DNA of 64,000 nucleotides from Drouetiella hepatica Uher 2000/2452 (GTDB lineage Bacteria; Cyanobacteriota; Cyanobacteriia; Elainellales; Elainellaceae). The notes beneath the pieces were generated by a model, which saw nothing but the letters and a program-made list of their open reading frames with translations, was not told the DNA's origin and searched no databases. The position numbers and the translations under genes were made by a program. Shown one piece after another: positions 35,673-44,188 of this stretch (the stretch's first letter is position 1; each line of letters begins with the position of its first letter). Location of the stretch: positions 1 through 64,000 of the forward strand of contig JAHHHD010000007.1 in assembly GCA_019359505.1 (NCBI GenBank). Reading direction: 5' to 3'.

Positions 35673-35896
35673 TGCTCGACCCGACGATCGCTAACATCGG
35701 GAAGACGCACATCATGACGAAATACAGGATCGCAGGCACCCAAGGTCAGAAAATTGCGCTGTGCATAGCGCAGGCTAGATAAGGATTGCTCTCCCCCATC
35801 TTCCCAAAAGCAGATTTCACAAAACTGCAAAGTGTAAGGTGGAGCAGCTGTAAAGGTGAAATAGCCGCAGCATGGGCAAGGATGTAAAGGTTCCAT
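35558..35896 (-). CDS. CPCC-family cysteine-rich protein
   Basis: 112 residues with the defining motif HPCPCCGYFTF (residues 5-15) and the second Cys pair FCEICFWEDGGEQ (about 25-37), a predicted zinc-binding CPCC domain. The middle matches the usual continuation (AQRNFLTLGACDPVF...VRLPDVSDRRVEQWQPLD). The last 35 residues run through the start of the broken DUF6714-like gene in another frame and look unlike the family, so either the gene normally ends earlier or a frameshift has joined it to the neighbour. Function unknown. Confidence 0.75.
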   Translation of the reverse strand: MEPLHPCPCCGYFTFTAAPPYTLQFCEICFWEDGGEQSLSSLRYAQRNFLTLGACDPVFRHDVRLPDVSDRRVEQWQPLDTLKLPAQPLCNPLPQHLTALFEVVESHSTKQM

Positions 35897-36049
35897 ATTA
35901 TTCCTCTCCGTCTATCGCTAGGGTTGCCGCCACAACTTATGCTACATTTTGTAGTATAGTGTAATTATGCGTTTGCTGCCATTCCCTAGCGTTCTCTGTC
36001 TTGCTTAAGGCGGTAAGATATACGTACCGCTCTTCTGCTGGAATATCCT

Positions 36050-36271
36050 ATGGAACCTCTAATCATTACGCTAGGTGTGTATGTTGCCCTAGGTGGAGCC
36101 TACCTTCTGGTTCTGCCAGCCCTGACTTTGCTTTACCTAAAGCAGCGCTGGTATACCTGTAGCGCTGTAGAGCGAGTGCTGATGTATTTCTTGGTGTTTC
36201 TTTTCTTCCCAGGTTTGCTGTTGCTTAGCCCCTTCATCAACCTACGCCCTCAACCTCGGCAGATGACGTAG
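36050..36271 (+). CDS. ndhL: NAD(P)H-quinone oxidoreductase subunit L
   Basis: 73-residue thylakoid membrane protein of the NDH-1 complex (respiration, cyclic electron flow, CO2 uptake). Two helices: [21 protein letters not shown] and [20 protein letters not shown], ending in INLRPQPRQ, all typical of NdhL. Upstream, GCGGTA (36010-36015) and TACCGC (36025-36030) form an inverted repeat in the promoter region. The next gene begins 1 bp after its stop, the common ndhL-DUF3007 order in cyanobacteria. Confidence 0.95.
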   Translation: MEPLIITLGVYVALGGAYLLVLPALTLLYLKQRWYTCSAVERVLMYFLVFLFFPGLLLLSPFINLRPQPRQMT

Positions 36272-36272
36272 T

Positions 36273-36593
36273 ATGCGGCGGATTGATGTAATTGGCATTG
36301 GCATCGGCATTTTTGCGATCGGCGGCATCGCCTATCTGGTTTTCCGGCAGGTGGGACTGGATGACATTACTGCTGGGATTTGGAGTCAGGTCTTACTGGT
36401 AGGCGGTCTAATCGTCTGGCTAATCACCTATCTGACGAGAGCCTTCACGCAAAACATGACTCTAAATCAGCAGCTCAAAGACTACGAAGATGCAGTTCTA
36501 CAGAAGCGTCTAGAGGAGTTAACGCCTGAAGAGCTTGAGAAACTGCAATCAGAGGTGGAGCTTGAGAGACAAAAAACTAAGGACAAAGGGTAG
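36273..36593 (+). CDS. DUF3007 membrane protein
   Basis: 106 residues with two transmembrane helices (VIGIGIGIFAIGGIAYLVF and IWSQVLLVGGLIVWLITYL) and a charged coiled-coil C-terminus (LTPEELEKLQSEVELERQK). The family is restricted to cyanobacteria and plastids and its gene usually follows ndhL, often with trpA after it; here trpA is absent and an htrA gene converges instead. Probably acts in the thylakoid membrane, perhaps with NDH-1; this rests on gene order only. Confidence 0.9.
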   Translation: MRRIDVIGIGIGIFAIGGIAYLVFRQVGLDDITAGIWSQVLLVGGLIVWLITYLTRAFTQNMTLNQQLKDYEDAVLQKRLEELTPEELEKLQSEVELERQKTKDKG

Positions 36594-36662
36594 GGCTGGA
36601 GCTACTTCTTGATCTGAGCCAGAGCCGCTTGTTGAAAAGTGACCCAGGCTAGAAAATATAGC

Positions 36663-36727
36663 AACTGCCAAGGTAGTTAGGACGGAGACATTTTGGGTGG
36701 GGCGATTCGCGCCCCACCCAAAATGTC
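36663..36727. repeat. Double-hairpin element H9 (18-bp arms)
   Basis: Second copy of the H6 arrangement. Small hairpin 36663-36669/36672-36678, then arms 36687-36704 and 36710-36727 with a 5-base loop (attcg) because the innermost pair is lost by one C-to-A change. Relative to H6 the small stem has changed on both strands (one compensated pair, one G-T wobble). Between the convergent DUF3007 and htrA genes. Confidence 0.85.
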
Positions 36728-36762
36728 ATAAGCAAACTGACGAAAGCTATAGTTTGGATACT

Positions 36763-38055
36763 CTAGCCTGCGGGCTGAGCCGGAAGCACTCCAGGCTTTA
36801 CGCCGATCGTCAGAGTCTGTCCATCTCGTCGAAGCTCGATCGGTAAATCTTCACCAATTTTGCTGGCTTCTACCGTGCTTTGCACCGTGTCGGCTGTGGT
36901 GACAGTCGTGCCGCCAATTTTTTGGATTACGTCTCCTGCTCGAATGCCTGCTTGAGCCGCCGGGGAGCCTTCCATCACCTTCAGCACCACAATTCCCTGA
37001 TCTTCTTGAACACTAACAGGGCTATCGGGATCATTATTTAGGCTTGTCTTCAGATCTGGCGTAATAGTTGCCATTTGCACTCCCAGATAGGGATGCTCCA
37101 CTTTTCCAGTGGCGATTAGCTGATCGCCAATCCTCTTTGCCGTGTTGATGGGTACAGCAAAGCCCAAGCCCTGAGCACCGTCAATAATAGCTGTGTTGAT
37201 GCCAATGACTTCGCCCCGCTCATTCAACAACGGCCCCCCAGAGTTGCCCGGATTAATGGCGGCATCGGTTTGAATAAAGCCAACTCGGCGATCGGGTACG
37301 CCAATCTCAGAGCTAGAGCGACCCGTGGCGCTAATAATACCTGCCGTCACGGTATTATCTAGTCCTAGAGGATTGCCAATGGCGATCGCCCATTCTCCAG
37401 GCTTCAGCTGGTCAGAATTGCCCACCGTAATAATCGGTAAATCAGTTGCCTCGATTTTGATGACGGCTACGTCTGTTGTCGGGTCTTCACCCATCACTTT
37501 GCCGCTAAACGATCGCCCGTCTGTCAGCGTTACCGAAACTTCGTCGGCACCATCAACCACATGAGCGTTAGTTAGCACAATGCCTTTAGAGTCAATGATG
37601 AAACCTGATCCGGTGCCTTCCTCAATGCGCCTAGGAGACTCCGTTGGCGAATCACCGCCAAAAAATCGGTTGAATGCCGGATCGTCAGGGAAAATGCTGG
37701 GCGATCGCCTAGCGAGGGTGCGCTTCGAATTAATACGAACAACCGCAGGCCCTACTTTCTGCACGGCATCCGCGATAAAGTTTGGGTTAGCGCTGAGCAA
37801 GCGGCTTGTTCCACCCGTAGGATTGGGCGTGACATCAGCCGGACTAGCGGATTGCGTGAGTCGAAGAGCTGGCGATTGAACGGGTGACTGAGCAGATGAC
37901 TGAGTAGGTGACTGGGTAACTGTAGCATTGGGGCTAGCAGCTATCCGGCTACCCATCATGACTCCCCCGGCACCCAGGAGAACAAGCGATAGATAAACCG
38001 CCGATTGCTGGATAGAAAACTTGCGGACGGCAGAATAGGGTTCGGGGTTAGTCAT
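36763..38055 (-). CDS. HtrA/Deg-type serine protease with PDZ domain
   Basis: 430 residues. A membrane anchor or signal (VYLSLVLLGAGGVMMGS, about 20-36) and a Ser/Gln/Pro linker lead into a trypsin-like domain with the intact triad: His165 (TNAHVV), Asp195 (TTDVAVIK) and Ser272 (NPGNSGGPL). One PDZ domain follows (about 320-425, GIVVLKVMEGSPAAQAGIRAGDVIQKIGG). Degrades damaged periplasmic or lumenal proteins; it belongs with cyanobacterial HhoA/HhoB/HtrA, which I cannot tell apart here. ATG 38055 chosen as the first start. Confidence 0.9.
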   Translation of the reverse strand: MTNPEPYSAVRKFSIQQSAVYLSLVLLGAGGVMMGSRIAASPNATVTQSPTQSSAQSPVQSPALRLTQSASPADVTPNPTGGTSRLLSANPNFIADAVQKVGPAVVRINSKRTLARRSPSIFPDDPAFNRFFGGDSPTESPRRIEEGTGSGFIIDSKGIVLTNAHVVDGADEVSVTLTDGRSFSGKVMGEDPTTDVAVIKIEATDLPIITVGNSDQLKPGEWAIAIGNPLGLDNTVTAGIISATGRSSSEIGVPDRRVGFIQTDAAINPGNSGGPLLNERGEVIGINTAIIDGAQGLGFAVPINTAKRIGDQLIATGKVEHPYLGVQMATITPDLKTSLNNDPDSPVSVQEDQGIVVLKVMEGSPAAQAGIRAGDVIQKIGGTTVTTADTVQSTVEASKIGEDLPIELRRDGQTLTIGVKPGVLPAQPAG

Positions 38056-39065
38056 GACAAGCTGGATTCCTGATGAATACGAGAAAATATTTGGATCTGT
38101 CTAACTCAATTTTATCGGGCTGACTCTTCTTAGAATAGAAGTCCTGTATGGCGAAGGAGTGACAAGCTTCTCACAGATCTATGAAACTTTTGTCAACTCT
38201 CCCTCTAACCGCTTTGTTCAGGCTGTCAATTCTTGCTGTCTAGTGTTGATTTGCTCCCGCCTATGCTTTTCCAGCTTTGTCATCTCAACTTCATCTCACC
38301 CTAACAAGATTGACAAACTCGGTTGATAGATTTATTTCACAGGTGAATGAATGCTGCGGAGGGGTGGTTGCTAGCCGCTCCTCCTTTTTCCTTTCTATGC
38401 TTCATCCCTGCCGTAAGACTGCTCAACTTGGAATTAGCAGAATCAGCCAAAAAAAGATCTGGCACTTCTATCTCTCCATTCTCATCTAATTGCTGGATCT
38501 ATTTAAGGATTTTGACTTAGTGAAGGCTAGAGATAGAGTCAAGCCTATGTATTTATACCTTTGGCTAGCTTTGGCTTGACTAATTTTATTAACAAGTTTG
38601 TGTCTTATACGAATGGGGCTGTCTAGAATAGACGGATTAGGGTTGATCGGTGAAAAGCTGCGCTGCTCTCTACGAACTGCAAAGTCGCTTTTAGAAATGG
38701 CACATCTTGACAAATTAGATTTGCCAAATCTGACTAGGTTAGTGAACGATTTCGATGGATTAGCAAGGTTGAATAGGGAATTTCCAAAGACATAGATTGT
38801 GTTGGAAACTTAACTTAGAAATGCTTCAGTTTGTAGATTGTATGCTTTAAGTAAAGGAGTAAATTAAACTAGAACATCCAATCTACTCCTTGCGACAGTC
38901 TGCCGTAACTGCACAAGAGCTAGAGATAGGCAAAAAATAGGCGAAGATTGATAGCACTCTAGAGCAAAGCGAGTAAAGCATTCAGCGTTCGACGATGAAT
39001 CTATCTCCTCTCTCCTAGCTCTAAAAGCATTGGCGATATTTTAAGAAATTATGCTGACTAGAAAC
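38056..39065. other. 1-kb gap between htrA and hicB
   Basis: The largest gap in the window. It must hold the htrA promoter near 38060-38160. Short frames at 38277-38489 and 38598-38795 have no recognisable family, and I call no gene. No tRNA clover-leaf or long repeat was seen. Base composition is more AT-rich than neighbours, suggesting decayed genes. Confidence 0.4.
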
Positions 39066-39272
39066 ATGGCTGAATATAGAGGATACATTGCCGAAATAAC
39101 TCAGGATAAGACGACTCATCTCTTTCGAGGTTACGTCACAGAAGTCAAAGATATTGTCGTTTTTGAAGCAAAAACCCTAGAACTTGCTAAGCAAGAGTTT
39201 TATCTATCGATCGATGTTTATTTAGAGTTTTGTCAGAAGATTGGTAAGCAGCCAGATACATCTTTCGACTAG
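39066..39272 (+). CDS. HicB-family antitoxin, apparently orphan
   Basis: From ATG 39066 (MAEYRGYIAEI) the 68-residue protein follows the HicB pattern: Y-G-I-EI...LFRGYVTEVKDIVVFEAKTLELAKQEFYLSIDVYLEFCQKIGKQPDTS, i.e. a partial RNase-H fold domain with the closing VYLEFC segment. No HicA toxin frame is visible on either side, so it is either an orphan or belongs to the HicB-like group annotated without toxin. ATG 39051 is an alternative start. Confidence 0.75.
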   Translation: MAEYRGYIAEITQDKTTHLFRGYVTEVKDIVVFEAKTLELAKQEFYLSIDVYLEFCQKIGKQPDTSFD

Positions 39273-39630
39273 CGGCTATAGGATAGCTCTGTGCAATATT
39301 TAGCCAGTCAAAAATACGTACAGGCATCTATTAATTGTGAAATGCTGACCTCAAAGTTAATTTTGATTTCTCATTCATAAATTTTGTTTAAGCAAAATCT
39401 GATTACGCCTGAGCAAAACCCAATGCTAGGAACGGCTTACCTGATTTTGAGCTGAGGCTTTTTGATCTGGTTCGAGCATTATTGGGTTGTGTCTCAAGGA
39501 TAATCAACTTGAGATAGCGATCGGTCGGTGTTTGGGCAGCGATCGCAAATGATGCCGATTTCAATTCAAATCATTTCTTTTGCGATCGCCTCTCTAGCTC
39601 CATTCATCTACAGGTGCGACAGATGCAAAT

Positions 39631-39662
39631 GTCCGTTTGCCGCATTGAAGGAGCAAACGGAC
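39631..39662 (-). terminator. Stem-loop downstream of the transketolase-like gene
   Basis: Perfect 10-bp arms (39631-39640 and 39653-39662) with a 12-base loop, 16 bp after the stop of the minus-strand transketolase-like gene. There is no strong T run after it, so termination is a guess. The remaining part of 39273-39678 has several GCGATCGC octamers and no gene. Confidence 0.4.
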
Positions 39663-39678
39663 GTAGAGGTACCGCCTC

Positions 39679-41874
39679 CTATGCCACCAGCCCGATCGCC
39701 CGTTCAACTAATGTATCTGCTGTAATGCCGTTAAACGCCATTAGCTCCCCGGCGCTAGAGGTTGTTTCGCCTCGCTTCCAGGCGATCGTATCTCGCTTGA
39801 TTGCGCTTCGCAGCATAATCGGTTCCAGCATGCCGCTGGCTCCACCAATAACGCCAATCAGGGCATCGCCGCCAAACATTGCCTCAAATCCAGCATCGTC
39901 TAGGAAGCCGCCATCGGGTTCGGAGCAGGTATCCCACGCTACGTCGCTGGGGCGATAGAGTCGGCGTGGACTGACAACAGAGACAATGCGTACGCCGTAG
40001 CCTTGGGCTTCTAGAGCCTTAGCCGCTTCAAATACGGGCATGAGGATCATGTCGCCTACGACTGCAAAGACGATCGTCTGGCTACCCGAAGAGTCATGCA
40101 GAATAATTGCCCCATCCTGGAGCGCCTGACGGGTTTGAGCTAACGTCGTGCGAATCGGCAAAGGCGACTTGCTAGCAGTTATCACCACGCCTTTGTTGAC
40201 GGTAGACAAGCCCCACTCGTAGCAAGCCTGAATGCTGTTGGCATCGGGCGGAAACAGGGGAAAGACATTGCCGTTACGCATCATTGCCGCAAAGTAAGCT
40301 TCGATTTCGGGGCGTTGGTGCGTCCAGCCGTTGCGTCCTTGTTCTAGTGCGCCAGCGGTAAACAAAGTCAGGGTAGAAGGGGTGGGGCGGCGCAGTTCTG
40401 CCATGGCTTGCGTTACGGTTTGCCAGATGGGTAAACCGTTGATAGCAAAGGATTCATAGGAACACCAAAGGCTGCGAGAACCCATCAGCGCCAGCCCCAC
40501 GGCAAGTCCGGCACAAGCATCTTCGCTGAGCGGCTCGTAGACCTGTCCTTTGGGACTTTGGTTATAGAGCGGATCTTCGGTAGGGTGAATAATTTTCAAG
40601 CCCTGGTTGATATTGGCAATACCGGATGCCTCGTTGCCGTCGGCATTGGTGACGAGATACTGCGCGTCTTTTTGCCCCACATACGCCACCAGCTGACCCA
40701 TTGCCGTTGTCGAAACTTTGGCTTCGGCGATCGCATACTCCTCTAGCGGCAGCTCCCCCAAATCGGTCAAAGGCAATACCGCTTCTGTCACCGAAACCTG
40801 ACTTGCCGAACCGCCTGTCGATCGCTCACAGTTGGCACGCACTAGCTCCCAGGCGGCGATTGGCAGCGATCGCGATTTTAGCCCCGCCACGATTTCAGCA
40901 TTGTCGAGGGTGTGGTGTCCATAGAGGTTATGAGACTTTGCCCCGCGGGCATGGACTCCGGCTCCCTTCAGCTGCTTGATGATGAAGACTGTCAGCTTAC
41001 CGCCCAGCGCCGATTTTGCCGCTTTGTCCACCCCAGCGAGAACGGCTTGGGTGAAGGCAAGCCGCTGTTCGGGGGAGAAGGCGGTGCTGTCTACGTAGGC
41101 TCCAGCTTGGTTTTGATCGTCGTAGTCTTTGGCATCAATCAGCACCACTTCCTCAAAGCCATTGCCCTGCCAGTAGGCGGTCATGCTGGCGTTGGTGTGC
41201 AGGGAAACCATGCTGTGATGCTCCTGCGAGTAGCCGTTCCACACCAGCACGGGCAGGAAGTTTGTGACGCTCGGAAAAGCCGTGTGAAAATGCGCCATGC
41301 TGCTCATGGGATAGGGTTCGCCCATGCCGCCATCGCCCATGGTGAAAGGAAAGAGCGTCCCTTTGTGCAGCAGAGCTGCCGCCATCGCGAAGTGCTGTCC
41401 TTGCCCAAGCGGCCCAGCTGGAGCCAGAATTCCTGGAATGTAGCCGGAGAGATGCCCTAGCAAGCCGTGCTTCTCGCGGAAGCGATCGCGCAATTCCTGC
41501 ACGGTGCTAATGCCCATTGCCTCTAGCGATCGATCGAGAAACATGGCGCTGTAAAATCCGGGCGCATGGTGCCCCACTTCAGTGAGAATGTTTTTGTGAC
41601 CCAGCATCACGAGAGCAGCATAGGCTTCGGTTTGGCTGGCGAAGCCTCCCGGATGTCCTGATGCTTTACTGGCGGTGACTTGCAGCGTCAGGTAGCGCAG
41701 GGCATCGGCGTAGAGCAGCGTTTGGTAAACGGCAGCGGGATCGGTGGGATCGGCGATCGCCTTACTGCCTTCAGCGATAGCTGGAGTCTTGCCATAGGTC
41801 TCGAACCCTGGCGGAGCCTCGCCAAAATACTGAATTCCTTCACAAAAAGCGGGGATCTGAGTAACAGCAGCCAT
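39679..41874 (-). CDS. Transketolase-like thiamine-diphosphate enzyme
   Basis: From ATG 41874 a 731-residue TPP-dependent enzyme. Features: KASGHPGGFASQTEAYAAL (about 75-95), GLLGHLSGYIPGILAPAGPLGQG, the TPP motif MGDGGMGEPYPM with the Mg-binding Asp, a central pyrimidine-binding domain (YEPLSEDACAGLAVGLALMG, conserved catalytic Glu), and a C-terminal domain (IVFAVVGDMILMPVFEAAKAL). It is longer than classic transketolase and differs from it at several motifs, so it may be a paralogue with another ketol substrate. Monocistronic; the earlier ATG at 41910 is less likely. Confidence 0.8.
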   Translation of the reverse strand: MAAVTQIPAFCEGIQYFGEAPPGFETYGKTPAIAEGSKAIADPTDPAAVYQTLLYADALRYLTLQVTASKASGHPGGFASQTEAYAALVMLGHKNILTEVGHHAPGFYSAMFLDRSLEAMGISTVQELRDRFREKHGLLGHLSGYIPGILAPAGPLGQGQHFAMAAALLHKGTLFPFTMGDGGMGEPYPMSSMAHFHTAFPSVTNFLPVLVWNGYSQEHHSMVSLHTNASMTAYWQGNGFEEVVLIDAKDYDDQNQAGAYVDSTAFSPEQRLAFTQAVLAGVDKAAKSALGGKLTVFIIKQLKGAGVHARGAKSHNLYGHHTLDNAEIVAGLKSRSLPIAAWELVRANCERSTGGSASQVSVTEAVLPLTDLGELPLEEYAIAEAKVSTTAMGQLVAYVGQKDAQYLVTNADGNEASGIANINQGLKIIHPTEDPLYNQSPKGQVYEPLSEDACAGLAVGLALMGSRSLWCSYESFAINGLPIWQTVTQAMAELRRPTPSTLTLFTAGALEQGRNGWTHQRPEIEAYFAAMMRNGNVFPLFPPDANSIQACYEWGLSTVNKGVVITASKSPLPIRTTLAQTRQALQDGAIILHDSSGSQTIVFAVVGDMILMPVFEAAKALEAQGYGVRIVSVVSPRRLYRPSDVAWDTCSEPDGGFLDDAGFEAMFGGDALIGVIGGASGMLEPIMLRSAIKRDTIAWKRGETTSSAGELMAFNGITADTLVERAIGLVA

Positions 41875-42191
41875 GAATTCAAAGACCTCTTGACAAGTAG
41901 TACAGAGCAATTAACGCAGCGTAGCGGATAGGAGCTGATTAAGATTCGTTTAATTCTTAAATCCTATCGCCAGATGGTCTTGCAGAACGTGCGATCGCTT
42001 CATTTCATCTCCCTAGAACTTCTGAGGGGTGCCATTAGGATTGCTGATAGCGATCGCCTCAGCCAGAAATCTGCTCTTTTGACCTGCCCCAAATCGACAG
42101 TTCCTTATTTTTGAACAGTTTTTTTTATTTGAAAAGGCTAGGCTTTTAGCAGAAGCAATAGATGTAGAAACATAAAGCAGCAGTTGCGATT

Positions 42192-42893
42192 GTGAAAAAA
42201 GTTTTAGTGATTGTTCATCAAGAGTCTTCAGAGCCAGGTTTGGTGGGGCAGGTATTGCAGGAAAACGGCTACGCGCTAGACATTCGGTGCCCGGCGATCG
42301 GGGCAGACTTGCCTAAGACAATGGAGGATCATGCCGGGGTCGTGGTGTTCGGCGGCCCGATGAGCGCCAATGACGATGATTTACCGTTTATTCGGGCTGA
42401 ATTAGAGTGGATTCCGATCGCCCTTGACTCTGGCAAGCCCTACCTGGGAATTTGTCTGGGGGCGCAGCTTTTGGCGCGAGTGCTAGGGGCAAAGGTCGCT
42501 CCCCATCCTCACGATCTGCGAGAAATTGGATATGTGCCGATTCAGCCCATATCCATTGCTCACAACCCGCTATCAGAACTGACCGAGGTTTATCAATGGC
42601 ACAAAGAAGGCTTTGAGCTGCCCTCTGGCGCAACGCTATTAGCTACAGGCAAAACTTTTCCCCATCAGGCGTTTCAGTATGGGGCAGCCTACGGCACGCA
42701 GTTTCATCCAGAAATTACCCGCGCCATGATCGATCGGTGGATTGCTAAAGTACCGGAGCAGCTTAGTTTACCGGGCGCACAGCCCTATGAAGCTCACGTG
42801 GCAGGAAACGATCGTCATGCCGCCAAGATTGAACAATGGCTACGGAGATTCCTGTTGCAGAAATGGCTGAAGCTAGAACAGGTTGCTGCATAG
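42192..42893 (+). CDS. Class-I glutamine amidotransferase (GMP synthase-like)
   Basis: 233 residues, GTG start at 42192. The amidotransferase triad is complete: Cys88 in YLGICLGAQL and His172/Glu174 in GTQFHPEIT. VVFGGPMSAND precedes it as in stand-alone GuaA-type amidotransferases. These hydrolyse glutamine or gamma-glutamyl compounds; the partner or true substrate is unknown. Last chromosomal-looking gene before the cassette region. Confidence 0.85.
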   Translation: MKKVLVIVHQESSEPGLVGQVLQENGYALDIRCPAIGADLPKTMEDHAGVVVFGGPMSANDDDLPFIRAELEWIPIALDSGKPYLGICLGAQLLARVLGAKVAPHPHDLREIGYVPIQPISIAHNPLSELTEVYQWHKEGFELPSGATLLATGKTFPHQAFQYGAAYGTQFHPEITRAMIDRWIAKVPEQLSLPGAQPYEAHVAGNDRHAAKIEQWLRRFLLQKWLKLEQVAA

Positions 42894-43147
42894 CAATGCG
42901 CTTGTCCAAGCCCGCATTCACACCGTCACTCTGCGCTTAAACCTTAAGCCTGTCTGTTGGCAAGTTGCACCCGTTCGGGAAAGCACAAGGTAAAAGCGCG
43001 ATCAATGTCAGAGTGCTGAGAGATTTTTTACGGCTTTTGTCAGGATTCTTTGATGTTGGAGAAGGGGCGCGATCGGGCAGATTAGGTCGAGATAGCGCCC
43101 AGTCTCATCAGTCCCATCTAGGAAGATATCTTGAAAATAGTTAGAAG

Positions 43148-43267
43148 GATTTTGCCTATCTCGCTAAATCGGCATACTATACGCAAAGATTCTGCCTATC
43201 TACCCAAATTGGGATGTTATACAGAAACTTTCGGTACATCTTCCTCCTCTGGGATGTTATGCGGAAA
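43148..43267. repeat. Three-unit 40-bp degenerate tandem repeat
   Basis: Units 43148-43187, 43188-43227 and 43228-43267. Each ends in a similar segment (for example gggatgttatacagaaa). Unit 2 resembles a single copy at 34174-34204 near the GIY-YIG gene. It ends 18 bp before a GTTAGAC (43285-43291), a possible left boundary of the cassette island. The rest of 42894-43147 shows no gene. Confidence 0.7.
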
Positions 43268-43328
43268 CTTTCAGCCTAATAATAGTTAGACCTCTAGATA
43301 GTGAAATTGTTTTTCAAACCGTAGTTTT

Positions 43329-44054
43329 ATGGCTTTTAGTGAAAAGACAAAACTGCTCGCAAAACATAAGTCGGCATTTAGATGCTGTCTCTGCCATAAG
43401 CCCTTTGTGGAGATCCACCACATCACTCCTCAAGCAGAGGGTGGAGCGGACAAACTGGATAATGCTGCTCCTTTATGTTCTTCCTGTCATGATCTTTACG
43501 GAGGTAATCCAGAGAAGAGAAAGACGATTCGGCAGATGAGGGATTATTGGTGGGATTTGATCGAGAAGAGGCGCAAAAACCTTACAGAAACACTCGACAT
43601 AGAAAAATTCTGCGAAGTTTCAACAGATAAAAACTGGGAAGGAGTACTTCGGTCACAAGGAATTGTGCTCTATCATGCAGTGTTTGAAGAGGAAGGTTTT
43701 GAGGATAGCGCTGGGCATATCCACAGGTTGCTCAAAAGTGCTCAGGATAATACTCCCAATCAGAAAAGATTTTTATTCCTTGACATAGATAGTCATAGAA
43801 ATGAGAATGGAGGGTTTGATCATGATATGTACGAACTTCAAAGACATTTTCTGTTGGGCTTTCTAGCTCCGTACTTCACTGAGATTTATATGCCTTTAGG
43901 GGTTATTAAAAATGAGAAGGCACAGAGGAATGATATTCCAGAAAGAATTGAGATTTTTGAAGACCTAAACCAGGAATCCATCAATGAAGCAATTGATAAA
44001 GGTGTATCTAGTATTTGGGTTGCAGATAAGGATAAATTGATGACATTTGAATAA
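43329..44054 (+). CDS. HNH endonuclease-domain protein (cassette gene)
   Basis: 241 residues. The N-terminal HNH fold is clear: CCLCHKPFVEIHHITPQAEGGADKLDNAAPLCSSCH (read in parts), with His30/His31, Asn45 and the zinc Cys19/22 and Cys50/53, His54. The C-terminal 170 residues are unlike known nucleases and may recognise substrate or act as an effector. Lower GC and no HIP1 octamer. It lies between GTTAGAC (43285) and attC-like site 1 (44070-44158), as expected for an integron cassette carrying one gene. Confidence 0.8.
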   Translation: MAFSEKTKLLAKHKSAFRCCLCHKPFVEIHHITPQAEGGADKLDNAAPLCSSCHDLYGGNPEKRKTIRQMRDYWWDLIEKRRKNLTETLDIEKFCEVSTDKNWEGVLRSQGIVLYHAVFEEEGFEDSAGHIHRLLKSAQDNTPNQKRFLFLDIDSHRNENGGFDHDMYELQRHFLLGFLAPYFTEIYMPLGVIKNEKAQRNDIPERIEIFEDLNQESINEAIDKGVSSIWVADKDKLMTFE

Positions 44055-44069
44055 TGTTGATTAAAAGAG

Positions 44070-44158
44070 GTCTAACAATCCCGTTGCACACCGACCGTAT
44101 AGAGACCATTGGTTGAGTCTGAGAGGTTACTAGCGGCGGGTGAACGGGGGCGTTAGAT
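44070..44158. other. attC-like recombination site 1
   Basis: 89 bp beginning with GTCTAAC (R'' box, 44070-44076) and ending with GTTAGAT (R' box, 44152-44158). The inner boxes pair: CCCGTT(g)CAC-CCG on the left with its complement GGGTGAACGGG on the right, leaving the unpaired bases typical of attC strand recognition. Located between the HNH and SDR genes. Confidence 0.75.
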
Positions 44159-44188
44159 TTTAGAAGGCGCATATTTCAAGAGTTGGAT

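Noticed and set aside
38277-38795. Two short plus-strand frames in the 1-kb gap
   Set aside because: No family, no clear ribosome-binding sites and composition like surrounding non-coding DNA.
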